Of a DNA stretch of 64,000 bases, positions 1 to 11,027 are shown one piece after another. Source of the stretch: Carnegiea gigantea (taxonomy: Eukaryota; Streptophyta; Magnoliopsida; Caryophyllales; Cactaceae); NCBI GenBank assembly GCA_029747015.1, contig JAKOGI010002768.1, forward strand, positions 18,501 to 82,500, in the 5' to 3' direction. The first letter of the stretch is position 1, and every line of letters begins with the position of its first letter. Position numbers and translations under genes: made by a program. Under the pieces are notes generated by a model. It was given only the letters and a program-made list of their open reading frames with translations, did no database searches and was not told the origin of the DNA.

Positions 1-1114
1 CATACCAATCAGGTATAGTGCTAGAAAAACTATGTTCGATGTAATTTAGAAAATTTGCAGCAGTCCATATAGTGCTTAGGTTTAAAATACTATTCATGCC
101 TCTTTTTCTATGTTCAAATATTTCTTCTCTATTACAAGCTCCATCTATATTTAAGATGCATCCAGTTTGACTAATTGGAGTAAGGCCAACTTCTTCGAAT
201 GTTGTAGTTTTTCTTTGGATGAACCTGAATGAAAAATTGGTTGCTCGTCCTGCTAGAATGTACCTAGGTATTATCGAATGAGTATTTCTTCTAGAAGGTT
301 CATCAAATTCTACAGGTTTAGGAATAACATTGTTAACTAGATTGGTCTCTATCTCACCTAAGTCGAGCTCTTCTCCAATTTCATTAATCTTATCTTTAAC
401 AGCTGTTTTACCATATTTTTTATCCAATTTTCTTCTAATTTCTTCTAAAGGTAACACATTTAGATCCTCTAATTTAATAAGGTTCATCTACTAATATATT
501 TCTTCTTTTAGTAAGACATTATTAGTTGCTTTACTATCATTCGATAATACATCATGTTTATCACTAATTGCGCCCATGATTTAGTTTAGTTCCTTTGGAT
601 TCTGTTCTTTCTCAAACAAATTTTGTAGTTCTTGAAGAGTATATTGCTTATATTCCATCTTCTTCTCCTTTTGCTTTTTCAGCAAATTTTTCACATGATT
701 TTTCTCCTACTTCTTTTTGGATTTTTATATCGTGCAAAGGAAATGACATCTTTTTTTTGGATTTTGGAAATGATATTTATGCTGAAATGGAGTACTAATA
801 CTAAAAGTAGCTTTTTCATTATGTCTTACTTCGTTAACTAGAGAAATGTGAGTTACAGATATTTGCTTCTTAAGCTCCTTGATTTCATTCTTAATATTTC
901 TCTAATTCCACTTTTAATTCTAAAACTATAGCAGTGATATAGTTAAATTGAGGTACTATTGGAGAAAGGCCTTCCGGAGAGTGAACAGTATGTGAATATT
1001 TTGATCTATGGCAAGCAGGTGATGATTCTAGTATTAATCACAGTTAATTAGCTTAATTAATCATTAATTAGCTTAATTATCTTAATTGTTTTTGGTCATG
1101 TGATTCTAATACCA
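1..1114 (-). mobile_element. Endogenous pararetrovirus copy 1, 5' part of genome (partial, off left edge)
   Basis: This segment aligns by eye, with small indels, to 7912-8996 in the same orientation. Shared strings include the words around 30-60 versus 7945-7975 and the coding remnant around 870-1020 versus 8780-8935. It therefore holds the start of the same minus-strand coat-protein frame as the better preserved copy, and the rest of this copy lies left of the window. Stops and frameshifts break the frame; the longest plus-strand open stretches here are antisense shadows. It is the downstream member of a head-to-tail pair. Confidence 0.8.
1101..1114 (-). promoter_or_regulatory. Degenerate initiator-Met tRNA primer-binding site of pararetrovirus copy 1
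   Basis: On the minus strand this reads TGGTATTAGAATCA, three changes from the TGGTATCAGAGCCA found at the equivalent place in copy 2. Flanking sequence on both sides also matches copy 2, so the site is homologous and not a chance match. It marks the start of minus-strand DNA synthesis in caulimovirids. Confidence 0.65.
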
Positions 1115-3080
1115 ATTGAAAGAGAGCCTCGAGTAGTACTTGTAAGAAAAAATTCACGTGTACAAATTGTAGATTTTCAAAATTTTCTAGGATTTGGGTT
1201 AAAATGCAAAATCAAAGTTTAAGGACTAAAAAGAAAATAAAAACAGTAAACGGTCCCCTTAAAATAGTTTTCACAAAATGTTGCCCCTTTTAAATATATT
1301 CTAATAATCTAGTCCCCTAGTTATAATTTCCACCCAAAATGAGATACCTGACAGTGATAATTTTCATATATACATAGGTGGATCTACTTGCGTGGAAGGG
1401 TATCCATGGATATCCCTCTCCCAAAAACAATTCTAGTGAGCTATTTTAAATGGGGTCAGATTGCTATATCTAGACACTCCTAAATTAGGTCCAAAAAATT
1501 ATAGACACACTTTAAATAAACCTAGCCCACGTATTGATATTTTTAATTTCTTTAAATATCAAAAGTACAGTTATAAACTCGGAATTTAATAGACAAGTAA
1601 AATTAAATTAAATGCACCTAAGCCCAAATTTATTTCTCCCTTCCCCCCATCTAGGGTGTAAACTTTTACTTTTATCTAATTCTAATCCCTTTAATTTTCT
1701 TTTAAAGTTATTATTTTATTTTTTCTGTTGTTTAGTTGCAATGTGTTTTTCGTATGACTTCTCTCACTTGGCCATAATGATCGATTTGAACTTGATGCTA
1801 TTTCTTTTTTCACCCCTTTTGGTGCGATTAACTGGTGTAGATTACTTGTCTGTAGTTGTATTTCATATTTGACATGTTCACTTCAAGTCTAAATTTTTTT
1901 TTTATTGCCTGGTATTGATGACTTTCCTTTGTGACTGACAATTTTAGTAAGTACTACACAATTGTGACATTCTACAATTTTTGTGCAATTTATGTATCAA
2001 ATTCAAAATGTGAAAAATCGCAAAGAACAAATATAGTACTAGAGGTACCATAGATTTTTTGGGGAATTTTTAACTTTTTGTACCTCGTGATTTGACAAGT
2101 TAATATTTTTAACCCCCAGGTTTGTGGATTAATTTTTTTATACCCTGAGCTATGACGTTCTGATTTTTCACTACCTTCTGGAAACTTGTAATTATTTCAT
2201 ATCTCCCTTGCTCTTTTCTTTTTTACTTTCAGTCCAAAAACTCTTAGAAATTGCATACAAGTCCCTGGAATGAGAAAAATACGCAAATAAGTTGTTTTTA
2301 GAGGTTGTTTCAAGAAATATGCTTGATTTAACTGATTAAACTTCTTATAATGATTTTACTGGTACTATTATCATAATCTACTATTTAAATCTTAGATATT
2401 ATACTTTCTGCGGTTATAGGCCCACCATGCTTAGCAAAATAATTAAAGCTTAATTACAGAGTTTCAACCATTACCTGAACTTTGTCAGTGTTAAATCGTA
2501 GCGTTTCTCTAGCTTTCAGTTCATAGAGATTGCTTATCTCAACCAGACCTTATTTAGATTAGGTAAAGTATAGATCTGTTTCGTTTGCTACCTCAGATCG
2601 TAGTCACTAATCACGTTTTAAGTATTTTAAAGGATAGTGAGACTTTAATCAAGAAATTCTAATATTTAAAATATAAGGTTCAATTGAATAATATTCCCTA
2701 CTAAGAAACTTCTTTTATTGAAAGCTTGAAAGTGGAAATATTACAATAGAAAGCTTTTGATGATGGACTTAAGCTAAGATTATTATAGATGCTAGCTCAT
2801 AGAGAAATAGAGAATTCCGACTTCTCTTGTGCTCAAGAATGCTCAAATGACTGTGTCCCTTCTCAGCACTTGACCGCTCCTTTCATAGAAGGTTGGGGGC
2901 ACATAGGATGCCCTAATGGAGCTACAGCACATAATGATTTTTCACATGGATATAGTACGCGTTGATGGTTATAGTATATTACTTTATTTTACAGACTAAA
3001 GACTTGTCAAAATAGTACAATAATGAAACAACCACTTTCAGAGCTTTTAATGATGACAAGACTAATTATCATCATTGAGA
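1115..3080 (-). other. Noncoding interval between pararetrovirus copies (leader/promoter region)
   Basis: About 2 kb of AT-rich DNA separates the 3' coding end of copy 2 from the primer-binding site of copy 1. Roughly 1115-1260 is homologous to 8997-9165, so the viral leader extends at least that far. A minus-strand AATAAA lies at 2714-2719, downstream (on that strand) of a TATAAT-like word near 2778-2788, an arrangement that could be a pregenomic promoter and poly(A) signal; this is only a candidate. The interval is long for a caulimovirid intergenic region, so part of 1300-2500 may be inserted host or repeat DNA. Plus-strand open stretches such as 1612-1872 show no recognisable motif. Confidence 0.4.
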
Positions 3081-3089
3081 TTTTGCATG

Positions 3090-4311
3090 CCTTCATCTCA
3101 AATTATATCTTCCAAACCATCATTATTGGGATATTCATCAAAACCTTCATTTAATTGAAGATACTCTAGGTCCCATTTCTCAAATAATTCCAAAAGGTAT
3201 TTCTTTCCCTTTTCTAATAAGAATTTTTCAGCTCCAACGTTAAGAGATAATCAAAGATATCTTCAGAGACTACTCCAACCACCTTCATGTGTTCTTTAAA
3301 CTTATTGTCATAGGCAAAAGTAGCATTTTTACAATGCATTATCGTCTTTCCTTGTTCAATTAATGCCCAAGTTTGATGATAAATGTTGTAAAAACTAATG
3401 GCTCTTACTAAAGTAGGATCAATAACAAATTGTTCTCATTCTGAAAAACAGTCTTGTCGTTAATCAGAGGGATCATCGTAATCAACAATCTGAACAGAAC
3501 AATGGGCTGGTTTGGCTCTTCCATTTTCATATTCGATTAGTGCACAGTTTATCTCCAAATATAGGAGTCTGCTATATGAAATTTTTGTTAGACCATCAGG
3601 AGATGTAAGAATCCAATGGATCTTCTTGAACATGCATTGGTGGAACTTGGTTAGTGTTGAGAAAAATGAGAACTTTGGATTTGCGATTTCCATAAAGTAA
3701 ACTATCATCCCGTATTCCCATGCTTTAATGAGAGGATCATTTGGAGAGATTGAGTTGGCTGGGAAACTAACACCACCAACTCTAGACTTATCCGAAAAAT
3801 TGATCATTGTACTCCAAGACTCCCAAATATCATAAGAATAATTATTATAATAATCGATGCAAGCTGCATACCACTCGTTGAACCATTTTTCTTGATCGTG
3901 AGAGCTCATTTTTTCATAGATATCATAAGGACATCTGAGGTAATTAAGTTGTAGCTCTAGTAGGAAAAATCTTTGGGCTATTAGGTAGGCAAAAGAAAGT
4001 AGATCAAAGTGCAATCTACTTTTTATATGGAATTCTAAGTTATCAATAAGGACTTTACTAGAAGGTGAAACCCATTCTAGTAATGATAGCATTTCGTTAT
4101 GGATTTCCTGCTTTTCGAAAAAGGGGTCTATTTTGATGATCACCATTTGCGAGTTCTCAAGTGAAACTATCTGCCAGAGAGTTCTTCGATCATTATATAT
4201 GTTCAATAGAGAAGAAAAACTGGTTAAGACATAATTGCTAATGCAGGAGTTGCCCATGCGCTTGTATATTTGATACGTTTTTTTTTCACGAAACCAAGTA
4301 TTCCTTTGCAA
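3090..4311 (-). pseudogene. Unassigned C-terminal pararetroviral protein (possible transactivator-position ORF)
   Basis: A 283-codon open stretch (3460-4311) follows the RNase H remnant and slightly overlaps it. The same kind of coding sequence resumes after a break, at about 3436-3225 (a stretch containing FYNIYHQTWALIEQGK), and ends in an acidic tail near 3090-3215, giving a protein of roughly 390 residues. It is rich in Trp, Tyr and Phe and has no zinc finger, membrane segment or catalytic motif that I recognise. Position and length match the transactivator/inclusion-body gene of cavemoviruses and solendoviruses, but I see no diagnostic transactivator motif. It could instead be a C-terminal extension of the polymerase polyprotein. 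The length of open frame is surprising in such a damaged element. Confidence 0.5.
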
Positions 4312-5393
4312 TCAGTTCGAATAAGAAAAGATTTTGGTCCAAAAAAATTAAGAACTTTTTTATTCCCCTTATGACTACAAGGATTTCTTTTTCCATTGCG
4401 GGATAGTTGCATTCTGTCTCATTAAAACTTCTACTATAATATTTACAGAGTTTTTTCTCTTCTTTGATTTTGAGTATCACACTCCAGTGCTCATTGTTGG
4501 CATCTGTCTCAATAATTAAATCATCTCCTTTATTGGGCAAATTAAGAACAGGAAGATTTTTACATATCTTTTTGAAGTTTTGAATAATATTTGTATCATT
4601 AATGGTCTATCTCTAATTTACTTCTTTCTTGAGTTTCTGCTGTAATGGTTTTATCAGTTTACCTAATCTTTAATGAAGTATGAAGCATAGGTAAGACATC
4701 CAAGAAACAATTCTAATTGCTTTCTATCTTCATTCTTTTTAAGAAAATTTTCTATTTTTTTAAAATATGCTTTTGAAGGATGATTTGTCCAGCCTTTATC
4801 TCTAGGCCTAAAAACTCAGTTTCTTGTTCAGTATAAATGCACTTATTCTTACGAAGTATAATGCCATGAACAATGCATCTTTGGGTGACAGCTAAGACAC
4901 CACCTTTGTTTTGTTCTATAGTCTTTGAAAAGACAAGGATATCATCGATGTAACCAACAATGATTGAGGTCTTTAAAGATATTATCCATTCTTCTTTCGA
5001 ATATGCGAGGTGCATTTTTAAGACCAAATAGCATTACTATCCATTCATAATATCCTTGTGTGGCACTAAATGCAGTTAGAGGAATGCTTTCCTCATCCAT
5101 CTTTATCTGTCAATATCCACTTTTGTAATCCATTTTTGAGAACCAAGAGGCTCCTTGAATTATGTTAAAAAGGACTATTTTATAGGAATATAATAACCAT
5201 CAAAGACAATACTTTCATTAAGCTTTTTATAATTGATTATCATTCTTATTTTTCCTCTTTTTTCTTCTACGTGATTTCTTACCATGAAAGTGGGAGTGGT
5301 GTGAGGACTCTTGCTATTTTTAATTAATCCTTTATCCAAAAGTTCTTTGATTTGTTTATCAAATTCTTGGATATCGTGTTGTGTATACACCAT
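4224..5393 (-). pseudogene. Pararetroviral reverse transcriptase and RNase H, frameshifted
   Basis: The 5' piece (5175-5393) contains the fingers region with KIRMIINYKKLNE. A middle stretch (about 5030-5170) retains palm-type sequence in another frame. The catalytic box YIDD lies at 4941-4952 inside the open stretch 4752-5027. RNase H follows at 4286-4540, with an ETDAN box and a YPAMEKEIL motif typical of caulimovirid and Ty3-type RNase H; a further frameshift moves its end into the 4224-4412 frame. At least three frame changes break the enzyme, so it is inactive. The role in the intact family is copying pregenomic RNA into DNA. Confidence 0.85.
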
Positions 5394-5896
5394 TTGTTTG
5401 ACTCGAATAATGGTATTGGGATTTAATAATGTAATTTTTGCAAATGTCTTATCCTTGTCCCCAAATTTTAGTGGATTATCAGAGTAGAGTTCTTTGCATA
5501 ATTTTTCTTATTATTCAATAGTCTGCTCTTTAATAGATAATTCAAGTAATGAGATTATCAATGCTATCTCACGTTGTGCTGGCATTACCTTCTCATCACA
5601 CTAGCTGCGTGTAAACTCAATTTTCTGATAAGTGTAAGCCTTACTTAATTTTTCAATAGGAACTAAGTAACCATTAATTATGAATATTATTTGGTTTATG
5701 GTATGTGTGCATGGAGAATATAATCTCTAAAAATTATTTCTAATAATCATACCGTGAGATGGTTGATTGGTAACCCATAGAACTGGTAGAATACATTAAA
5801 CTCCTCCTAATTTTGTGAATAACCCTTCTATCGTTCATTGTGGCTCATAATACTATTATCAACTATCCTTACTTGTAAAGGATTATTGGCTTTTTT

Positions 5897-6145
5897 TCAC
5901 ATAAATTCTGAAAATAATGATCTTTTCCCAAAGCATTCAGAACAACCACTATCAATATAGGCACACAACTCATATTTATTATATTCCTCTAAGCATACAT
6001 TTATTGGGATATAGATGATATTAGGATTTGTATTAGTACCTTTATAATATATCTCCATAGTCACATGTTTGACTAATTCATCCTCATAGATTGGTTCACT
6101 GACAGTTCTAGTTTTGTACCCAATGACCTTTCTTTCTAGATTCAT
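5897..6145 (-). pseudogene. Pararetroviral aspartic protease remnant
   Basis: An 82-codon open stretch contains AYIDSGCSECFGK, where D-S-G is the retropepsin-type catalytic triplet in the usual hydrophobic context. It lies between the movement-protein and reverse-transcriptase remnants, as expected for a protease that cleaves the polyprotein. The C-terminal half beyond 5897 is interrupted. Only the active-site lobe is clear, so I call it a remnant. Confidence 0.7.
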
Positions 6146-6539
6146 ACTTCAATCTACAGTGGTTCTTATAGATTTAAAACTCATTCTACTCATTTCCCTA
6201 GTCATACTAATTGTATCGTTTTTTTAAGCTCTTCTTTTGCTGATGAAGATCCTTTTCTCCAATCTGATCTTATATTCATGCTTCTTAATAATTGGGATTT
6301 CATGATGATTTTTTCCTCCTCATCAATTTGTTATTATATTTTTCTTATTGATCTTTGTAGGGTTAGCAAAGCCAAATATCCACAAATGATCGATTTTTAT
6401 CTCTTGAGAATTGGACTTAATCATCTAGATCTTTTACATAGGGGTAGGATTTTCAAATTTTCTACTTTTATTATTGTTACCTTAGTTTTTGGGTCTATTG
6501 TATTATCTAATTTGTAGATAATTTTTCAAAATATCTTTA

Positions 6540-6900
6540 ACAGATATCCTTCGATTTTCATGTCCATCCCAACTATTTTTATCTTAGGAGATAAAATTTT
6601 TTTAGCAAATTCATCTTTTAGACTCACATAATATCCTAATCGACAGTTAAATCCTACTGACCCATTATATGAATTGGTATTTATCCCTGTGATAATTTGA
6701 TTATTGAATTTAGTATGCCTAATATCACAGAGTAAAGTATAAATATCAATATCTTTACCATAATACTGTAATGGAGTGATTTGAACTTTGACACTTCTGA
6801 CTTGGATATACCTATACTTCCTATCTTTATTATGCTTAAGGATATTTTCTGAATTAATGAGATTAACTTCTCCAACTTCATACTCACAATCCTTTATCTT
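6540..6900 (-). pseudogene. Pararetroviral movement protein core (30K-like), remnant
   Basis: Read on the minus strand, 6840-6660 encodes a stretch with YIQVRSVKVQITPL, then a G-x-DI, L-x-DIR and ITGI pattern, continuing to GMDMKIEGYL near 6545. This matches the conserved core of caulimovirid 30K-superfamily movement proteins: a hydrophobic beta-strand, a D-x-R motif and a G-I motif. In the intact virus the protein opens plasmodesmata for cell-to-cell spread. The ATG-initiated open stretch at 6681-6887 is in a different frame. The core seems to have no internal stop over about 100 codons, but flanking sequence is broken. Confidence 0.65.
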
Positions 6901-6937
6901 CCAATTCTTCTTCCATCATTTCACATACGTATTTGCT

Positions 6938-8936
6938 TTATAATAGAAAGATGGATTTTTTATAGATGATGTCTTTTTGGATTATGGGAAGAACCCAATC
7001 TCCTTTGACTTCCTCATGATCATTGTTTACCACAAATTTTTCTCCTTGAAGATCACCAAGGCTGGTAGAGCTACTCTCCATCATATGACTTGTTTCTTCA
7101 TAATCACTTTCTTCATATTCATTGTCCAATATGATTTCAACAATCCCTCTGTTATTATGTAGGACTAGGTTTAATGCTTCATCTTCACTACGTTCAACAT
7201 ACTGTAGGCTTCCTAAGATTTCAATAAGCTTGTTATTCTTCCTATTTTTGCATTCATTACCAAAATGTCGTCCTTCTCCGCATGCCTAGTATTTGCAGTT
7301 GTTTTTCCCTCTAGGACAATAAGCTGGACTCCCGAAAAATCTACATTTTTTATGACTTGGTTTGTTACAATATTTTCTTTTATATTTCTCTGCCTTTTGC
7401 TTATTAAAGCTCTTTTTCTTATAGAATTTTCGTTTTCTTCTCCTTTTAGGCTCTTTTACCGATTGATGAGGTGAATCCCAGTAAGTTAGAAATTGCTTCT
7501 TAATCTTCTTTTACTTTTAAAGATCAAGACATTAATCATTAACCCATTTTCTTAAATAAGAGATTCTTGAATCAAGGGTATCAATGACATTTGTTCGTTC
7601 AAGCCATGCAATGTATTTTTCATTAATTATAAAATCTGTCGGATACGGTAATTTATCATAGAGCATACCAAAATTAGTCTCATTGTGCCCAATTTTGAAT
7701 AATATTGACTAACTTGAGTAATATAATTTTCTAGATATCTCATATCTCATAATTCTATGTTATTAATCTTTCTCTGCCATTATGTTACTTTTTCTTCTGA
7801 ATCAAGTTTAGTTCCAATAAACTTAGTTTCAATTTACTTACATAAATTCTTGAATATTGCAGCTGGTGTTTCTATCATTCTTAATGTGTTTTTACCATCT
7901 TCATTTAATGAATCATACCAGTCGGCTATAGTGCCAGAAAAACTATGTTCAATGTAGTTTAGCAAATTTGCAGCAGTCTAGGTAGTGTTTTAGTTTAAGA
8001 TACTATTCATGCCTCTTTTCTAATGTTCAAATATTTCTTCTCTATTACGAGCTCTATCTATATTTAAGATATATCCCGTTTAACTAATTGGGGTAAGATC
8101 AACTTCTTCAAAGGTTGTAGTCTTCCTTGGGATGAACTCGAAGGAAAAATTGGTTACGTCCTGCTGGAACGTATCTAGGTCTTATAAAATAAGTATTTCT
8201 TCTAAAATGTTCACCAAATTCTTCAGGTTTAGGAGCAACATTGTTATCCAGATTAGTCTCTATTTCACCTAAGTCGAGTCCTTCTCCAATTTTATTAATC
8301 TTATCTTCAACAACTAGTTTACCATATTTTTTATCCAGTTTTTGTCTGATTTCTTCTGAAGTCAGATCTTTTAGTTTAATAAGGCTCGTCTACTGATATA
8401 TTTCTTCTTCTAATTGGACATTATTAGTCTCTTCATTATCATCAGATAACATGTTATATTTGTCACTAATTGTGCTTATAATCATATTTAATTCTTGTGG
8501 ATTTTATTCTTTCTCAAACATGTTTTGTAATTCTTCAAGAGCATACTGATTATACTCCATCCTCTTCTTCTTTTTCAGCTTTTTCAGCCGATTTTTAACC
8601 TGATTTTTCTCCTGCTTCTTTTTGAATTTTAATATCATGTAAAGGAAATGAATTTTTATTTCATGGTTTGAAAAGGATATCGATACTGAAATGGAGTACT
8701 ATCACTGGAAGTAGATTTTTTGCTATACCTAACTTCGTTAACTAAGAAAGGTGAATTACAGATATTAGCTTTTCAAGCTCTTTAGCTTCTGTCTTAATTT
8801 TAGCTAATTCTGCTTTTAATTCTAAAACTATGTCAGTGATATAGTTTAATTGAGGTGCTATAGAAGAAATTCCTTCCGATGAGTGAATAATATGTGAATA
8901 ATTCGAATCAGGGCAAGCCAGCGATGATTCAAGCAT
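6938..8936 (-). pseudogene. Pararetroviral coat protein with N-terminal coiled coil, decayed
   Basis: The N-terminal piece (8742-8936) starts with ATG 47 nt after the primer-binding site and ends in a heptad-like, Glu/Lys/Leu-rich stretch (VLELKAELAKIKTEAKELEKL), a likely coiled coil. The middle is broken by stops. A Lys/Arg-rich segment leads to a zinc knuckle at about 7250-7297, where the expected first Cys reads Tyr and the following Trp is a TAG stop; the remaining C-x4-H-x4-C is intact. An acidic Glu/Ser/Asp-rich tail follows (6938-7129). A basic region plus CCHC knuckle plus acidic tail is the standard layout of caulimovirid capsid proteins, which bind and package genomic nucleic acid. 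Confidence 0.75.
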
Positions 8937-8982
8937 TAATCACAGTTAATAAGCTTAATTATCTTAATTATTTTTTGTCACG

Positions 8983-8996
8983 TGGCTCTGATACCA
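8983..8996 (-). promoter_or_regulatory. Initiator-Met tRNA primer-binding site of pararetrovirus copy 2
   Basis: The minus strand reads TGGTATCAGAGCCA, complementary to the 3' end of plant initiator-methionine tRNA. It sits just upstream of the coat-protein ATG on the same strand and marks the genome start by convention. Confidence 0.85.
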
Positions 8997-9735
8997 AATG
9001 AAAGAGGACTAAAAATAGTACTTATTGAGAAAAATTACACATGCTCAAATTTAAAATTTTTGAAAGTAAGTTTTAAGGATTGGGGTTGAAATGCAAATTC
9101 TAAAAGTTTAGGGATTTAAGAAAAATGGAGGGTACCTAAAAATTTCAGTTAGTAAACGTTGAGGTACAAAATTATTCACTCTAAAACATTAGGTCTGAAA
9201 AAATTAATGTCGCATATGTCGAGGACTAAAATGTTAACTTTCCTTTTGGGGGATTAAAAAAGTGGAGCATAGTCAGCTAGTGTAGAAATACGAGACAGAA
9301 CTTTTGGGAAAAAAAGAGACGGAATGTTTGTATAGAACAGACTATTATAGTATGCATCACATACTTTTTATTGGTGTTGTACATTAGTGATAATGTTAAT
9401 AGATAGGCACCCCTATTTTAAACATCTAGATCTGCCACTAATAGAATATTCAATGTATTACAGATGTATAATTATTATGATTTAATTGGGTTATTCTATT
9501 CAAAAGAAAAAATTAAATTACTTTTCCACACCCCTGGATCTTTTGCACACAAATTATCTTCCGGTAATACAATTTAGAAATTGGGTAAAATTTACTTGAT
9601 TTTTAATAGTATGACCTTTCACATTATTCAATCTAATTCATGGCTCCTCCATATACGTTTTGACTCTGCCTTAATGTGACAAATTCATGATGCGAAACGA
9701 AGGTTAGCACAAGGATTTGTGCAACAGGCAAACTA
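8997..9735. other. Noncoding DNA between pararetrovirus and copia element
   Basis: The first ~170 bp match the leader of copy 1 (1115-1260). After that I see AT-rich sequence with no gene and no clear second viral landmark before the copia LTR at 9736. Whether the copia element landed inside viral leader DNA or just beyond it cannot be settled here. Confidence 0.5.
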
Positions 9736-9967
9736 TATTACGGAAACAAATATTGTAAATATTTTGTTTTACATTTCTTGCATATATTTTGTGATATTTT
9801 GTGAAAATTTTCGATTGCTTGGAAGCCAAGTTAGGTAAGTTTAGGAGATGTGTTTATTACAACTCAACTTTGTAAACATGCTTGATGTATTTAAGCCATA
9901 GACTCAGCCCTGGCAAGAGTGAATGAAGCAAAAATATTTCTTCCATATTCCAGCCTTGTTTATTTCA
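9736..9967 (+). repeat. 5' LTR of copia element
   Basis: It begins TATTACGG and ends TTTATTTCA, directly followed by the primer-binding site. The matching 3' copy is 13691-13923. Both copies start TA and not the canonical TG, so this change probably predates insertion. Confidence 0.88.
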
Positions 9968-9980
9968 TGGTACCAAAGCC
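9968..9980 (+). promoter_or_regulatory. Copia primer-binding site (initiator-Met tRNA type)
   Basis: TGGTACCAAAGCC directly abuts the 5' LTR and differs from TGGTATCAGAGCC at two positions. Confidence 0.75.
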
Positions 9981-10011
9981 TCATTCCTCTTAACTCTATC
10001 ATCATCTCGAC

Positions 10012-11020
10012 ATGGCCACACATTCACCATACTTCCTCCATCCCTCGGACTCTCCGGGGGCTATCATAACCGCAATAAAATTTGACTGAAAAAATTACGA
10101 TTTATGGGAAGAAGCAATTAGGACCTCATTGAAATCCAAGAACAAACTTGGATTCATCGATTGTACAATTACTAAACCAGAAAGCAAAGGAAAGGAAGTT
10201 ACGGATGAAGAAAGAGCGTGGGAGATGGCGAGCTCCATGGTTATATCATGGATTATGAATGTTATTGAACCTAGACTCCACAAAAGCGTAGTATATATTG
10301 ATACTGCCTTTAAACTCTAGGAAAATATTAAGAAATGGTATGCAATGCCGAATATTCCCAGGATCCATAGACTAAAGACGAAAATTGCATCTTGCAAGCA
10401 AAATCGACAAGATGTAGTTGACTTCTTTTCAAAATTGATGGGTTTATGAAATGAACTCGACAACTACGTACAAATTCCAGCATATACCTATGGAGCCGCC
10501 GGAAAAATAGTGAAGTTCATGGAAGAAGACAAGGTTCATTAGTTTCTGATAGGGTTAGATGATGATTCCTTTTCAACTGTACGAACCCAGATATTAGGAT
10601 TGGAAACTCTACCATCATTGGACAAAATTTACAATATGGTGCAATAGGAACAGAACCATAAATCGATGATGGCTTATCGGGATCTCAAAATCGAGAATAT
10701 ACGCGCCTTTGCCGTGTCATACATAGCTCGACCAAGCGATATGCAAGGCGAGAGACCCAGTTGTAAACACTTCGACAAGCTGGGTCATAAGGAAGCTAAG
10801 TGCTTTGAGTTGGTTGGATATCCACCTGGGTGGACTGTTTGGGGAGGAAAAGGTAGTAGGGACAAAAACCGAGGTGGCCGGAGCAGCGCAGGGCATGGAC
10901 AAGGACGAGAGGCAGTGAACACTACTCAAGTTTATGCAGAACCAGGGGGTAATGCCGAGGAGTTTCACACCACTACCACAACCGGGTTTACTCCTGAACA
11001 GGTACAAAGGCTCCTGAGTG
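10012..11020 (+). pseudogene. Copia gag remnant
   Basis: From the ATG at 10012 the frame matches copia gag N-termini: a KNYDLWEEAIRTSLKSKNK segment, then the usual helical region. It is broken by at least four in-frame stops (for example at the expected Gly just before KNY, and near 10318, 10447, 10541 and 10647). The zinc knuckle CKHFDKLGHKEAKC has Phe in place of the second Cys, so nucleic-acid binding would be lost. The open piece 10666-11046 ends at the deletion junction with integrase. Gag would form the virus-like particle; this copy cannot. Confidence 0.8.
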
Positions 11021-11027
11021 ACAATGG

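Larger units (their letters stand above)
3080..8996 (-). mobile_element. Endogenous pararetrovirus copy 2 (caulimovirid-like, near full length, defective)
   Basis: From right to left the minus strand carries a primer-binding site, coat protein, movement protein, protease, reverse transcriptase, RNase H and a C-terminal protein. No LTRs and no integrase are present, which separates it from LTR retrotransposons. Coat protein precedes movement protein, as in cavemoviruses and solendoviruses; petuvirus, tungrovirus and badnavirus polyproteins have the opposite order. The 7882-bp spacing to the next primer-binding site fits a 7-8 kb circular caulimovirid genome. Many stops and frameshifts show it cannot be expressed as a whole. 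Family assignment is sound; genus is inference from domain order. Confidence 0.85.

Noticed and set aside
595..841. Overlapping plus-strand open frames, hydrophobic
   Set aside because: They are antisense to the pararetroviral coat-protein remnant and have no independent support.
6278..6517. 79-codon plus-strand frame with membrane-like segments
   Set aside because: It is antisense to the viral movement-protease linker; hydrophobicity comes from the complement of Lys/Asn-rich coding sequence.
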